A stretch of DNA of 64,000 nt from Fischerella sp. JS2. Lineage in GTDB: Bacteria; Cyanobacteriota; Cyanobacteriia; Cyanobacteriales; Nostocaceae. Position numbers and translations under genes: made by a program. The stretch's first letter is position 1, and every line of letters begins with the position of its first letter. Positions 44,916 to 55,294 of this stretch are shown here, piece by piece. The DNA is taken from contig NZ_CP135918.1 in assembly GCF_032393985.1 (NCBI RefSeq), forward strand, positions 4,775,724 through 4,839,723, in the 5' to 3' direction. A model generated the notes under the pieces. That model saw only the letters and a program-made list of their open reading frames with translations. It did not search any database and had not been told where the DNA came from.

Positions 44916-44970
44916 TTGTCATTTTTTCATGTCAATGATTCATGTAAAAATGACAAAAAATCATGTCAAA
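44916..44970. promoter_or_regulatory. operator-like array of TTGTCAT/ATGACAA sites
   Basis: TTGTCATTTTT (44916-44926) and AAAAATGACAA (44946-44956) form an exact 11-bp inverted repeat. Direct repeats TCATGTCAA occur at 44927-44935 and 44961-44969, with CATGTA between. About 60-115 bp upstream of the RHH-type gene, so likely its operator. Confidence 0.6.
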
Positions 44971-45029
44971 CAATTTAGATATCATGAGAGAGAATAGAAG
45001 ACAAATGTGATATCTATACAGTTCACAAA

Positions 45030-45482
45030 ATGACCGACAGAAGGCGTTGTGAGGATTACAAACAAGTCAGCGGTTATGTACCGGTAGAGTTGGCGCGGGA
45101 ATTCAAAAGCATCTGCGCTCGTGAGGGTGTGTCTCAAAGCGACGCGTTAGAAGAGATGATCCGTGAGTGGCTGGGAAAAAAAACAGCTTCCAACTCCTCC
45201 CAACTAGAACAGGCAAATCGCCTGATCACAATTGCTGATGTAGTTCGAGCCAACATGACAAAACTTAAGCGCTGTGGAGTCAAAAACCTACAAGCGCTTG
45301 CCAAAGGAGAAGTTCTGCCTACACCAGGGGACTTCGCCATTATTATGTCTAGTTTGGCTATCCCTGAGGAAGAACAAAAAATGATTTGGCAAAAAACTTT
45401 TAGTTCCCTAAACAATGATTTTGGTGGTGTGAATGAGTGCGAGCGTTCTGAAAGTCCTAAACCAACCGGGCTGGAACTATAA
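45030..45482 (+). CDS. ribbon-helix-helix-type regulator, 150 aa
   Basis: The N-terminal 50 residues look like a CopG/Arc ribbon-helix-helix: a short beta strand (KQVSGYVPVELAREFKSICA) then two helices ending in EEMIREWLGKK. The C-terminal half is helical with an HTH-like VKNLQALAKGEVLPTPGDFA. It probably represses its own operon by binding the repeated TGTCA sites upstream. The next gene overlaps it by 50 bases in another frame. Alternative: an antitoxin-like protein. Confidence 0.6.
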   Translation: MTDRRRCEDYKQVSGYVPVELAREFKSICAREGVSQSDALEEMIREWLGKKTASNSSQLEQANRLITIADVVRANMTKLKRCGVKNLQALAKGEVLPTPGDFAIIMSSLAIPEEEQKMIWQKTFSSLNNDFGGVNECERSESPKPTGLEL

Positions 45483-46113
45483 ATTGTCCTATGATGGGGT
45501 TTCTATCCTTGCCCCAACCAAGAAAGATGCAACCCACCTTGCTCAAAGCTACGGATATGCTTTAAGTGAAACCGCAGCAAAAATCAACGGTAAGGTGCGA
45601 ATTGGGTGGAGACACTGCAAGCGACCCATTGAATTTTATGGGTGGATGGCATCCCAGAAACCCCCAACACCCGCCGAAACTGCCGAGCGCATGTTACCTG
45701 TGGGAGGCGAAGTTTTTTGCAGTCAGCTGCTATTACCAGTAGGGTTGTTGAAACGTATGGTTGCTGCTGCTGAAAGTGAACGTCCGATTAGCATTATCAG
45801 ACAAGATAACAATAAACAAATAATTGTTAATCAACTAATGTCTGACATGCTACAAACTCCCCCGGAGGTTGCCACTCAAAGGGTGATGAATAGGTTCTGG
45901 TTAGCAGAAGATTTGGCAGAACTGGAACGACGACTAACTCAGCAAAGCAGATTCACTATGACTTACCGGGGTGGGTTAAACGAACAAACTTGGGCAATCC
46001 TCACAACCCAATTTGAGAGTTTTGAGGTTGATGGCATCTGGTACAGACAGGCAACTACCTTAGCAACTCCTGAACTGATACCGATTCCGCCAGAGGCTTT
46101 TGCTCCGATTTAA
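45433..46113 (+). CDS. hypothetical protein with possible PAS-like segment, 226 aa
   Basis: Starts inside the previous gene (ATG 45433). Region about 120-200 (NDNKQIIVNQLMSDML-like segment ISIIRQDNNKQIIVNQLMSD, WLAEDLAELERRLTQQSRFT, IWYRQATTLATPELIPIPPE) looks like a PAS sensor fold; N-terminal half is unrecognised. Overlap and spacing imply coupled expression with the RHH-type protein, so it could be a toxin partner or a sensor. Function unknown. Confidence 0.5.
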   Translation: MSASVLKVLNQPGWNYKLSYDGVSILAPTKKDATHLAQSYGYALSETAAKINGKVRIGWRHCKRPIEFYGWMASQKPPTPAETAERMLPVGGEVFCSQLLLPVGLLKRMVAAAESERPISIIRQDNNKQIIVNQLMSDMLQTPPEVATQRVMNRFWLAEDLAELERRLTQQSRFTMTYRGGLNEQTWAILTTQFESFEVDGIWYRQATTLATPELIPIPPEAFAPI

Positions 46114-46237
46114 GTAGATAATTTGACTTAACTTCAAGACATGAAAAATCATCAGGTGCATAACTCAGTTATCAGTTATCAGTTATCAAATTCTATTACT
46201 GACTGTTAACTGTTAACTGATTCCTAACTAATAACAA

Positions 46238-48544
46238 TTAACTAACTTTATTCAAAACCGAGATTTCCCGGATACGCCATCCATCAGGTTTGCGAACCAA
46301 GTTATATCTAACTCGCACCGTTTCTTTAGAGGACTTCTGCTGGTTTAGTAAACCGTTTTCATAAAAACTAGTTGCTTCAGTTACGGAAGCTTGCACCGCA
46401 GCATGTTCCTGATCTGTGGGATCAATTTCTAAAGATTCTACCTTAACGCTATGTTCATACTTGCGATAACGGTTATCAGCTTTGTCTTGTTGAGCAACGA
46501 GTTGCCATTGAGTCAGGGCTGAGCCGATCAAAATATTCTCCAAACTATCAATTTCATGATTTGGTCCTAAGGCAGCAGATTTAGTTGCTAACCAGGTCTG
46601 AATCACCTCTTCTGCTGTCACTTCTGTGAGTTTCCCTGTAGGAAACTGGGGTTTACTGTTGCGCTCAGGAATAGTTAATGGTGGTTCATTGATTTGGATT
46701 GATAATTGTTGACCTTGTAAAGTTGGTGCTGGTCTCAATGCGTTATGTACGAATTTTATAGTTGTTGAAATCGCCAGCCATAAAACTAATAGACTTGCCA
46801 AAGTAGTCACCACCACCCAAAGTAACCGCATTTTGGCATTGCCCCCCCGAGAAGCAGAACGCCTCCGGCGTGAAGCAGCAGGTGGACGCTGTTCTCTATA
46901 GTGTCCTCTGGAATGAGGAGATTGGTTGGGTTTACGTCTTCTTGGGGTTTGTGGATGAGAGTGTACATCATCTCTAGCAGAACCATTCATGTAATAGTTA
47001 TTACTTCTGCTTGCACGTTCCACACCAGAAACGGGAATAACGGGCATGTCTACTCTTGTATCCTCGGTAGTTGAATGGGTTGGTGATGTTGGAGAGGATG
47101 AAGATGACTGGAGTGGAGATTTTGCTGAATAAGTTCTACTATTGGGAAATTGTCCGTAAACTATATTAGGGTCGCTGCCGTAACTTTGAGGATTTATTTG
47201 GGTTGGAGCATGGGAAGGTTGGTTAGTTGTTGACCCTTCATAATTAGTTTCTGCCTGCGTAGGTAGCTGTTCTAGATAAGTTTGTACCCGCCGATCAGCA
47301 AAATAATCTTTCAGGGAAGCTTGCTGCTTGAGTAAATCTCGGAAGTTAGGAAAAACATCGTTTTGCAGCCAATGTTCACCGTATAAGCACAAGCCTGGAA
47401 GCAGATCAGGAGAGTTTTGAGAATGTTCCCGAATAAAAGCTAGGGCTTCGTATTCCTGACTCAGTTCTAAGACCCGGGTAGCTTCTTCTGTTTGACCCAA
47501 CATCAAAGCACATAAAGACTGTTCTAAATGCACATCTTGGCGCTTGCCTAGACGGATCAGCATCTGTTTTGCTTGCTGAATCAAAGCTGGTTGACGTTGG
47601 GTGAATCCGCGTGCTATCAATGCATAAACAGCCAAGTATATGGCTACGCCAGAAGGACGCCTACTTTCCGCTTCAAATAATTGATGTTGTTCTGCTACTG
47701 TCAGGTGGTTACGCAGTTGCTGAATAAAGCGTAGAAAGTCATCAATGTTGAGACCAGAGTAGTCATTCCCTGTACCATCAATACCGCCGCGATCGTCTAA
47801 GATATCTTGTAGTAATTGCAACCCTTGCTTGCGTTCGGCAGTTTTTTCTAGGGGTAAGGCAAGTAACTCTAAAATTCTGTACGGTCGCAGTCTGTAAAGG
47901 TCTGCCTGAATTTCAGCTTGCACATTTGGGAATAGACCAAAATGTGCTAATAACTGATCGCCTGTTTCTAGGGAAGCAGCTGCATTTTCGTAATGACCCT
48001 GTTGCCATTCTTCTCGACCTAGTTCTAGGCAAGCAAGAGCAACTGTAAGAACAACATCTGCTCTTTGGGGATCTATATCACTAAATTCACTAGTTTCTGG
48101 AGTTTTGCCTACTTGGACGCCAGTACTGTTATTGTTAGTCAGGTATGGATGACCTAGCTTTAGTACCAGTTCGTATTCTCCTAACTCTTGCAGAATCAGC
48201 AAAGCACCTGCTAATTCCTCTGGATTAATTTCAATACTGAGACCTTGAGACTCAATCGAGTCATGGTCAACAGCACGGTTTTCCACTGCTACGGTAGGAT
48301 TGTTTTCCCTCTCGGAACCATAGGCATGGGCAAGATAAATTTGATCGTAGGCTCTGCGTTCTTTGGGATCTGATAAAACCACGTAAGCTTCTTCAATAAG
48401 TTGTTTGCGAGAGTTAATCGCTACCTGGGAATACTCGCGTCGTGGCAATTGCTGCCGGCGATCGCTATACGCCTGCCGCAATTGTTCCTCACTTGCTGCC
48501 AAAGGCAGTCCTAAAATTCGGTAGTAATCTAGCGGGATTCGCAC
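46238..48544 (-). CDS. ftn2: cell-division protein Ftn2/ZipN (ARC6 homologue)
   Basis: A 768-residue protein with an N-terminal J-like domain (LDYYRILGLPLAASEEQLRQ, 1-70), a helical TPR-like region (about 75-430), a low-complexity Ser/Thr/Pro linker, a single membrane span (MRLLWVVVTTLASLLVLWLA, about 573-596) and a C-terminal IMS/DUF4101 domain (TEVTAEEVIQTWLATKSAAL). This is the architecture of cyanobacterial Ftn2/ZipN and plant ARC6, which anchor and stabilise the FtsZ ring on the cell membrane. The start ATG at 48544 gives the full J-like domain. Confidence 0.93.
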   Translation of the reverse strand: MRIPLDYYRILGLPLAASEEQLRQAYSDRRQQLPRREYSQVAINSRKQLIEEAYVVLSDPKERRAYDQIYLAHAYGSERENNPTVAVENRAVDHDSIESQGLSIEINPEELAGALLILQELGEYELVLKLGHPYLTNNNSTGVQVGKTPETSEFSDIDPQRADVVLTVALACLELGREEWQQGHYENAAASLETGDQLLAHFGLFPNVQAEIQADLYRLRPYRILELLALPLEKTAERKQGLQLLQDILDDRGGIDGTGNDYSGLNIDDFLRFIQQLRNHLTVAEQHQLFEAESRRPSGVAIYLAVYALIARGFTQRQPALIQQAKQMLIRLGKRQDVHLEQSLCALMLGQTEEATRVLELSQEYEALAFIREHSQNSPDLLPGLCLYGEHWLQNDVFPNFRDLLKQQASLKDYFADRRVQTYLEQLPTQAETNYEGSTTNQPSHAPTQINPQSYGSDPNIVYGQFPNSRTYSAKSPLQSSSSSPTSPTHSTTEDTRVDMPVIPVSGVERASRSNNYYMNGSARDDVHSHPQTPRRRKPNQSPHSRGHYREQRPPAASRRRRSASRGGNAKMRLLWVVVTTLASLLVLWLAISTTIKFVHNALRPAPTLQGQQLSIQINEPPLTIPERNSKPQFPTGKLTEVTAEEVIQTWLATKSAALGPNHEIDSLENILIGSALTQWQLVAQQDKADNRYRKYEHSVKVESLEIDPTDQEHAAVQASVTEATSFYENGLLNQQKSSKETVRVRYNLVRKPDGWRIREISVLNKVS

Positions 48545-49119
48545 AGCCTACTTCCCCTGCAGCGCGATCGACATAATTCTAAGAGAGCATTCCAAGAGTG
48601 TAAAACCGTGCCATAATAATAACTCGTTGTTTTCACACAACAAGTGTGTTTTGCAACAAGTTTTATTCTGCTCCTCCAATTTATTTGAGAGTAGCGCCAA
48701 TCATATTCTGTTGGCAGATATTTACTATTTTTTTCTGGCTGGAATGTATGAGTTAAACATTCCTGCGACTGCTTGTGAGGAAAGTTTCCAAACATGCCAT
48801 CAAGCAGACCCCGTTTCATAGGTTTGCTGCTGCTGGCGAGCGAACCGAAGTATAACATAGTTGTATATTTATGGCAATTATCTAGGGAAGTAAAAATATA
48901 AAATATTCAATTTTTTAATTTGTTAATGACTATGCAGAAAGCAAGCTATCCTGGTTGATAGTCTTGGGTCTAGGGTTGTTATCTTAACTCCTCCAGGAAA
49001 AAACATAAAACAGTAATAGTAAAGGACTGTTTAATTTTTAACTCGTTTTTCGAGTCTAAATTATCCAATTCTTTTAAAAATGGTAACTTTAAGTGTTACT
49101 ACAGGGATACTAAAAAATA
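48545..49119. other. 575-bp divergent region between ftn2 and pdhA
   Basis: Mostly AT-rich promoter-like DNA for two divergent genes. A short minus-strand frame (48529-48858) is low-complexity in cysteine and does not look like a protein. No specific regulator site is recognised. Confidence 0.6.
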
Positions 49120-50154
49120 ATGGTTCAAGAACGTACTTTACCCAAATTTGACGTTGCTAGCGCCCAAATTGATAGAGAAGAAGGACTGCGATTGTATCAA
49201 GATATGGTACTCGGACGCACCTTTGAAGACAAATGTGCCGAAATGTATTACAGGGGCAAAATGTTTGGTTTTGTCCACTTGTACAATGGTCAGGAGGCAG
49301 TCTCCACAGGTGTCATCCAAGGAGCAATGCGACCAGGAGAAGATTTTGTTTGCAGTACCTACCGCGACCACGTTCATGCTTTGAGTGCGGGAGTACCAGC
49401 AAAAGAAGTAATGGCAGAGTTATTTGGCAAAGCCACAGGTTGCAGTAAAGGACGTGGCGGTTCCATGCATATGTTCTCTGCGGAACATCATTTGTTGGGT
49501 GGTTATGCTTTCGTCGCAGAAGGTATTCCTGTAGCAGCTGGGGCAGCTTTTCAAAGTAAATACCGCCGAGAAGTGCTAGGTGATGCCAGTGCTGATCAAG
49601 TTACAGCTTGCTTTTTTGGTGATGGTGCTTGTAACAACGGTCAGTTTTTTGAGACCTTAAATATGGCTGCGCTGTGGAAATTACCAATCCTTTTCGTCGT
49701 TGAAAATAACAAATGGGCTATTGGTATGGCTCATGAACGGGCAACTTCCGACCCCGAAATTTATAAAAAAGCCAGCGTCTTCAACATGGTGGGTGTGGAA
49801 GTAGATGGTATGGATATTATGGCAGTGCGTGCGGTGGCCCAGGAAGCCGTAGCCCGCGCCCGTGCAGGTGAAGGCCCGACATTGATTGAAGCACTTACTT
49901 ACCGCTTCCGGGGTCACTCTTTAGCAGATCCAGATGAGTTACGTAGCAAGGATGAGAAAGAATTTTGGTTTGCCCGTGATCCAATTAAGAAATTTGCTGC
50001 TTATCTTACAGAAAGAAACCTGGCAACAGAGGAAGAATTAAAAGAGATTGACCGCAAAATCCAGCAAGAAATAGAAGAGGCAGTGAAGTTCGCTGAAAGT
50101 AGCCCGGAACCAGACCCAAGCGAACTGTATCGCTACGTATTTGCGGAAGACTAA
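49120..50154 (+). CDS. pdhA: pyruvate dehydrogenase E1 component alpha subunit
   Basis: A 344-residue thiamine-diphosphate enzyme subunit. The cofactor motif is [20 protein letters not shown] (about 165-184) followed by [20 protein letters not shown], and the C-terminal phosphorylation-loop region [13 protein letters not shown]. It forms an alpha2beta2 E1 that decarboxylates pyruvate in the pyruvate dehydrogenase complex. The beta gene is elsewhere, as is usual in cyanobacteria. No strong RBS is visible. Confidence 0.95.
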   Translation: MVQERTLPKFDVASAQIDREEGLRLYQDMVLGRTFEDKCAEMYYRGKMFGFVHLYNGQEAVSTGVIQGAMRPGEDFVCSTYRDHVHALSAGVPAKEVMAELFGKATGCSKGRGGSMHMFSAEHHLLGGYAFVAEGIPVAAGAAFQSKYRREVLGDASADQVTACFFGDGACNNGQFFETLNMAALWKLPILFVVENNKWAIGMAHERATSDPEIYKKASVFNMVGVEVDGMDIMAVRAVAQEAVARARAGEGPTLIEALTYRFRGHSLADPDELRSKDEKEFWFARDPIKKFAAYLTERNLATEEELKEIDRKIQQEIEEAVKFAESSPEPDPSELYRYVFAED

Positions 50155-50424
50155 TAGAAATAATGAATTATGAATTATGAATGCTGAAAAATTTCATAAT
50201 TTCATAATTTATTATTTATGTCTTAATGTGAATTAAAACTATGGCAAAAATCCTGTTTTTAAGGCGAACATAGATGAATACCGTGTAAGGCGAAAATCTC
50301 TCTGTGTTCTATGAGTGTGTATCGGTGTTCGTTAATTAAAATCAAACTGGACAATTGCCAAAAAACCTTATGTTGCTTTTTCAATTCACCTTAGACGTTA
50401 CTTATAATTCATTATTCCAAAGCA

Positions 50425-51294
50425 GTGTCTTCTATCTCTATTCAACAAAAACAATATAAAACCTACATTCTCACGCATGAAATTGCCAACTCTCAGCTAG
50501 AAGTTGTTCCAGAACGTGGCGGTATTATTACTCGTTGGCGAACTCAAGGGCAGGAAATTCTTTACCTAGATACAGAACGCTTTGCTAACCCAGAGTTGAG
50601 TGTTAGGGGTGGTATCCCGATTTTGTTCCCCATCTGCGGCAATGTACCCGACAATAGTTACACTTACAACGGTAAGCAGTACACCTTAAAACAACATGGT
50701 TTTGCTCGTGATTTACCTTGGCAAGTAACTGATCAAGTTACTCAAGATGCAGTGAGTTTGAGTCTTACTCTTAATAGCAATGAACAAACACGAGCAGTTT
50801 ATCCTTTTGATTTTCAGCTAATTTTTAATTATAAAATCCAAGGCAATACCTTAGGAATCCAGCAGCAGTATACAAATCTTTCCTTGGAAGTAATGCCCTT
50901 TTCTTTTGGGTTTCATCCTTACTTTTTTACCCAGGATAAAACCCAATTGCAGTTTGAGATTCCTGCTCAAGAATACCAAGACCAAAGAAGTCAGGAAATT
51001 CACTCTTTTGCAGGTAAATTTGATTTCAATCAAGATGAAATCGATGTGGCATTTAAACAGCTAGCTAGTCAATCAGCCAGTGTAATTGACAATAGCCGGA
51101 AATTAAAACTCACGCTGGAATACGACAATATCTTTTCTACCCTTGTGTTTTGGACTCTCAAGGGCAAAGATTTTTACTGTCTAGAACCTTGGAGTGCGCC
51201 CCGTAACGCCATCAATACTAGTGAACATCTGACAGTGTTGCAACCAGGAGACACTTGTACAGCAAATGTGAGAATTTCGGCAAAATTTTTCTAA
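50425..51294 (+). CDS. aldose 1-epimerase (galactose mutarotase-like) protein
   Basis: A 289-residue beta-sandwich protein: RGGIITRWRTQGQEILYLDT at the start, SVRGGIPILFPICGNVPDN, and the typical HGFARDLPWQV (catalytic His) and FGFHPYF motifs. The family interconverts sugar anomers, and this subgroup (YeaD-like, glucose-6-phosphate 1-epimerase-like) may act on sugar phosphates. The GTG start at 50425 is chosen; an RBS is not obvious. Repeat DNA similar to 34074-34132 lies at 50264-50332 upstream. Confidence 0.85.
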   Translation: MSSISIQQKQYKTYILTHEIANSQLEVVPERGGIITRWRTQGQEILYLDTERFANPELSVRGGIPILFPICGNVPDNSYTYNGKQYTLKQHGFARDLPWQVTDQVTQDAVSLSLTLNSNEQTRAVYPFDFQLIFNYKIQGNTLGIQQQYTNLSLEVMPFSFGFHPYFFTQDKTQLQFEIPAQEYQDQRSQEIHSFAGKFDFNQDEIDVAFKQLASQSASVIDNSRKLKLTLEYDNIFSTLVFWTLKGKDFYCLEPWSAPRNAINTSEHLTVLQPGDTCTANVRISAKFF

Positions 51295-51355
51295 ACCCCT
51301 TTACAAATCCCCAGCTATATGTGATATAGTGGTGAAGTTGCAAATCGCGGACAGC

Positions 51356-51427
51356 GGGTCGCTAACTCAAAGGTAGAGTACTCGGCTTTTAACCGATTAG
51401 TTCTGGGTTCGAATCCCAGGCGACCCA
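51356..51427 (+). tRNA. tRNA-Lys (anticodon TTT)
   Basis: Acceptor GGGTCGC (51356-51362) pairs with GCGACCC (51420-51426), discriminator A, no encoded CCA. Anticodon stem TCGG/CCGA with loop CTTTTAA gives TTT. D-arm ACTC-AAAGGTA-GAGT; T-arm CTGGG-TTCGAAT-CCCAG. The outermost anticodon pair (C/T) is mismatched. Confidence 0.9.
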
Positions 51428-51627
51428 TATAAAAAAGGTAGATAATAAATATAGGCAACTATTAGGTAGGTTTATGTTGAGCCATAGGGCAAAGTTTTTC
51501 TACAGAAATCACCCATCACTAGTTATAATTTCCTATAGGCTCACAATATTTTCTTAAGATTGGCGTAATATTTATTTACGCTAAATTCCAAACCGACTAG
51601 CTGACAACACAATTAGGAGGACTATCT
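51428..51627. other. leader region of the class II aldolase gene
   Basis: 200 bp, AT-rich promoter-like sequence with a strong RBS AGGAGG (51613-51618) before ATG 51628. Confidence 0.6.
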
Positions 51628-52707
51628 ATGGCGCTCGTGCCAATGCGGCTGCTGTTGGATCACGCGGCTGAAAACAATTACGGTATTCCAGCTTTTAACG
51701 TGAACAACATGGAGCAGATTCAAGCGATTATGCAAGCTGCCCATGAAACAGATAGCCCCGTGATTTTGCAAGCTTCTCGTGGCGCTCGTAAATACGCTGG
51801 TGAAAACTTCCTGCGTCATTTGATTTTGGCAGCAGTGGAAACTTATCCCCATCTTCCCATTGCTATGCACCAAGATCATGGTAACGAGCCTGCCACTTGC
51901 TACTCAGCAATTAAGAACGGCTTTACCAGCGTGATGATGGATGGTTCCCTGGAAGCTGATGCTAAAACCCCTGCTAGCTATGAGTACAACGTCAAAGTTA
52001 CCCGCCAAGTGGTGGAAGTAGCTCATGCACTGGGTGTCAGCGTTGAAGGCGAACTCGGTTGCTTGGGTTCTCTGGAAACTGGTATGGGCGAAGCAGAAGA
52101 TGGTCATGGTTTCGAGGGTAAACTTGATCATTCCCAACTGTTGACTGATCCTGACCAAGCTGTTGATTTTGTTGAGCAAACCCAAGTGGACGCTTTGGCT
52201 GTTGCGATTGGTACTAGCCACGGTGCTTACAAGTTCACCCGCAAGCCAACTGGTGAAATTTTGGCAATCAGCCGTATTGAAGAAATTCACCGCCGTTTGC
52301 CTAACACTCACTTAGTAATGCACGGTTCCTCCTCCGTACCTGAAGATTTGATTGCTTTGATTAACCAGTACGGTGGTGCTATTCCTGAAACCTACGGTGT
52401 ACCTGTAGAAGAAATTCAAAAAGGCATCAAGAGCGGTGTACGCAAGGTAAATATCGACACCGACAACCGTTTGGCAATTACTGCTGCTGTGCGGGAAGCT
52501 TTGGCAAAAGATGCCAAAGAATTTGACCCCCGTCACTTCCTCAAGCCTTCTATTAAGTACATGCAAAAAGTCTGTGCTGAACGCTACCAACAATTTGAAA
52601 CTGCTGGTAATGCTAGTAAGATCAAGCAGGTTTCTTTGGAAGAGTTTGCTGCTAAGTATGCTAAAGGCGAACTCAATGCTGCTATCAAGAAAACTGTTGC
52701 TCTGTAA
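51628..52707 (+). CDS. fbaA: class II fructose-1,6-bisphosphate aldolase
   Basis: A 359-residue zinc aldolase: [19 protein letters not shown], the zinc histidines in MHQDHGNE, the [12 protein letters not shown] loop with the proton-shuttle residues, VEGELGCLG, and the late zinc/phosphate [11 protein letters not shown] and [10 protein letters not shown]-like segment [17 protein letters not shown]. It cleaves fructose-1,6- and sedoheptulose-1,7-bisphosphate in glycolysis and the Calvin cycle. Monocistronic, with its own terminator. Confidence 0.96.
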   Translation: MALVPMRLLLDHAAENNYGIPAFNVNNMEQIQAIMQAAHETDSPVILQASRGARKYAGENFLRHLILAAVETYPHLPIAMHQDHGNEPATCYSAIKNGFTSVMMDGSLEADAKTPASYEYNVKVTRQVVEVAHALGVSVEGELGCLGSLETGMGEAEDGHGFEGKLDHSQLLTDPDQAVDFVEQTQVDALAVAIGTSHGAYKFTRKPTGEILAISRIEEIHRRLPNTHLVMHGSSSVPEDLIALINQYGGAIPETYGVPVEEIQKGIKSGVRKVNIDTDNRLAITAAVREALAKDAKEFDPRHFLKPSIKYMQKVCAERYQQFETAGNASKIKQVSLEEFAAKYAKGELNAAIKKTVAL

Positions 52708-52781
52708 TCTAGACAAACTAAATAAATAGGGACACAGCAGTAAGGTGTCCCTAAACTGAGGATTCTCATCGTAGTAGACTG

Positions 52782-52813
52782 AACCGGGTAGCAATTATGT
52801 TCCCCGGTTTTTT
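52782..52813 (+). terminator. rho-independent terminator downstream of the aldolase gene
   Basis: AACCGGG (52782-52788) pairs with CCCGGTT (52803-52809), followed by a T run. Confidence 0.8.
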
Positions 52814-52911
52814 AATTTGATGATAAGTAGAAGGCAGATGGCAGAGGGGTAGTTCTTGTGAGGTTTTTCATTCATTTTGGTGTATATAATTCATGATGGC
52901 TACTTATTAAC

Positions 52912-53580
52912 TTATTGTGATGTTGGACTAGAAGTAGGATTTACTTGAAAATTGGGAGGCAAAATTACCTTATCGACTACGTGAACAACACCATTGCTAG
53001 CCAATATATCGGCTTGAGTAACTTTCGCACCATTAACTGATATTGTTCTAGCAGTACTATTAACATCGATTGTGACAGGAGTACCCTCGACTGTTTTTAC
53101 GTCTCCAGATGTCAATTGACTTGAGGTGACTTGTCCAGGAATGACGTGGTAGGTGAGAAGTTGCACTAGTTGTTGTTTGTTTTCTGGTTTGAGGAGATTT
53201 TCTAAAGTACCTTGTGGTAAAGCGTTGAAAGCAGCATCAGTAGGTGCAAAGACTGTATAGGGTCCTTGTGCTGTTAGTTGTTCTTCTAAACCTGCTGCTT
53301 TTGTTGCTTGGGTCAAAATTTTAAATGAACCTTGGCTGGCTGCTGCTTGGGCAAGTTCTGCAAAGTTTTTGTTTGCAGTTGTACCAGTAGGAGTTTGTGT
53401 TGCGGGTGCAGTAGTTGTGGGAGTTACTTCAGCTACGGATGAAGAATTTTCTGTAGGTGTTTGTGCTGAAGGGGTGGTATTTTCTACACTAGGTTGACCA
53501 CAGGCAGACAAGGCAAATAGGCTACCCGTACCAACAATACTGAACAAAGCTTTTTGTAAAATGCCTTTGTTTGCTTTCAT
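52912..53580 (-). CDS. fasciclin-domain lipoprotein
   Basis: A 222-residue exported lipoprotein: lipobox LFALSAC with the acylated C27, a low-complexity Thr/Ser/Pro linker (about 30-75), then one fasciclin (FAS1) domain with ILTQATKAAGLEEQLTAQGP, YTVFAPTDAAFNALPQGTLE and YHVIPGQVTSSQLTSGDVKT. FAS1 domains mediate adhesion and cell-surface interactions. It faces a repeat-rich spacer. Confidence 0.92.
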   Translation of the reverse strand: MKANKGILQKALFSIVGTGSLFALSACGQPSVENTTPSAQTPTENSSSVAEVTPTTTAPATQTPTGTTANKNFAELAQAAASQGSFKILTQATKAAGLEEQLTAQGPYTVFAPTDAAFNALPQGTLENLLKPENKQQLVQLLTYHVIPGQVTSSQLTSGDVKTVEGTPVTIDVNSTARTISVNGAKVTQADILASNGVVHVVDKVILPPNFQVNPTSSPTSQ

Positions 53581-54052
53581 AGCTTTTTTGCAAAATCAAG
53601 CTATATAGATTAAATATTACAAAATTTAATATTTTTAACTAAACAATCCCTCAATCCAACGAGGTAGTTTTCACAATATAGATTAGTTTGCTGCGATCGC
53701 ACAAATAAACTCAAGCAATTCAACAGATGTAGATGAATAGGCGCTTCACTGAACTGTATTGAGAAGTAGGATGCAGGATGCGATCGCCTTAAGCCATCTG
53801 GTTAGATTCGCAACGCTTTTAGTTGTGTAGCCAAGGATAGTGGGAAAAATAAACGCACATAAATCAGCTAGCCTCTAATCATCAAATGACTCAACAAGAG
53901 AACTCACAAAGCTTTCTATCTCACTCTCATTCCCCCTTCTCGCTTGCGAGGAGGGGGCTAATGCGATGCACTGGAGATGAGTGTGTACTAAGAGAGAGTA
54001 GCTTGTTTTGTCAGAATATTGCTGCTTTTTACAGTAGGGTATCAGTAGTAAT
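53581..54052. other. 472-bp spacer between fasciclin gene and decayed gene
   Basis: AT-rich, with a GC-rich foldback CCCCCTTCTCGC/GCGAGGAGGGGG (53932-53957, one mismatch). No gene is seen. Confidence 0.6.
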
Positions 54053-54948
54053 TTATTGATAAATTCGCCGGAGTTCTTCTAGAGTATTCGCGGTTTTGAT
54101 ACTGGTGAGAATCGCTCTTAATACATCTACGTCCTGTATCTGAGAGATTTCTGGTAATATTGTTAGCCTCTCATCACCAAATTTTAGCTCCAAACCCATT
54201 TCAATGCCTTCCAATAACCCTTCCCTTATACCTTTTTGAATCCCTTTTCTTTCTACACTAGTTACATACGGCATTTTCTTTTCCTCCTCATATTGAGTCA
54301 CTTCTCGCCAAAAGCTGTTCTCTAATTCTTCAGGTAATCTCATCACCCAGTCGATAAACTGAAACAGGTTGATAATATCTTCGCGGTAATAGCCTTTTTC
54401 ATAGAGTCGTTTTGTCAAATAAAGCTTCCACCGCTTACGTCCTTCGTCATCTTGGCGTGTTTCCTTTGCTTTCAAATGAGCCATAACCACTGTAGCGAAG
54501 CGGTTAGAACTTTCTTCTAATTCTGTCCATAGTTGGCTATAGTCAAGCAATTTGTCTATAGGAAACTTAAATTTGACTTCGCAGCCCCATAACTCATTGC
54601 TATACTGGTTTGGTTTCCATGTCGGGCGATCGTCACCTAAGATAGCTAAACTAGCTACAGACCGATTGTAACGGTCAAACAGGCGGTAGTGGTAGACGTA
54701 CATCCGTTGGGCAAAGTTAGTTTCTTCATGACTTTGGACTTCTAGATGGACTAATACCCACCTTTGTTCACCAACCTTTGCCCCAATTCTGCATCTCGAA
54801 CAACTTGCTGTAACTCTTTGTCCAGAAAAGTATAGCCTCGCTCCCAGTTTATCCCCTCGGCTGCGATAGGGAAGAAAAATTCGATGCATTCTCGAAAGTA
54901 GGTTTCAATTGCTTCTTTCCACGGGCTGTCATACTCATCGTTAGGCAT
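54053..54948 (-). pseudogene. Rpn/DUF4351-related nuclease-like gene with a frameshift
   Basis: The N-terminal frame (MPNDEYDSPWKEAIETYFRE ... FLDKELQQVVRDAELGQRLV) stops at 54751, while a second frame continues with AKVGEQRWVLVHLEVQSHEE to the C-terminal ILTSIKTANTLEELRRIYQ. Compared with the 30796-31761 gene (EQGKRYADKLVKVWRTQGEE), several codons are missing at the junction near 54770, so a deletion not divisible by three is likely. The family is unproven as a nuclease/transposase. This is a third decayed relative in the window. Confidence 0.75.
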
Positions 54949-55034
54949 TGGCAGGATTTACATCAGATTTGCGAGTGGTAAAAGTTTGATTATGCCAGGT
55001 TTTGAGGAGTTAAAGAGTGCGATCGCCTATCTAT

Positions 55035-55190
55035 TCAGCACAATGCTTTGTTAAAATTACTCAAATATTCTTGAGTGATGACGTTTACAATTCGAGCAGA
55101 TCCATGAGGCATAATCAGCCAATGATGTAATCCTGGAAATAGTTCAGGATGTTCTAAATAAGGGTTCATTCCTGGAAATGGAGAAGGCAT
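55035..55190 (-). pseudogene. N-terminal remnant of a DUF4058 gene, 51 codons
   Basis: MPSPFPGMNPYLEHPELFPG then LHHWLI matches the start of DUF4058 proteins, which are normally over 200 residues. After LHHWLI the text changes (MPHGSARIVNVITQEYLSNF) and stops, so the gene seems to be internally deleted. Function of DUF4058 is unknown. Confidence 0.6.
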
Positions 55191-55294
55191 AAAAGTATCT
55201 CCCTGAAACACTCTCTTGTTACTTCTTGTGCGTTTCTATAGTTATTTTCTCTGTCTTACCCCCTCTCATGTAGGACAACAGTAGAAGGTGTAAT

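Noticed and set aside
48529-48858. 109-codon frame between ftn2 and pdhA
   Set aside because: Cysteine- and arginine-rich, no RBS, lies in the divergent promoter region and overlaps the ftn2 start.
51904-52311. 135-codon minus-strand frame opposite the aldolase gene
   Set aside because: It lies entirely within the certain fbaA gene and its text is composition-driven (Phe/Ser/Thr rich), with no family resemblance.
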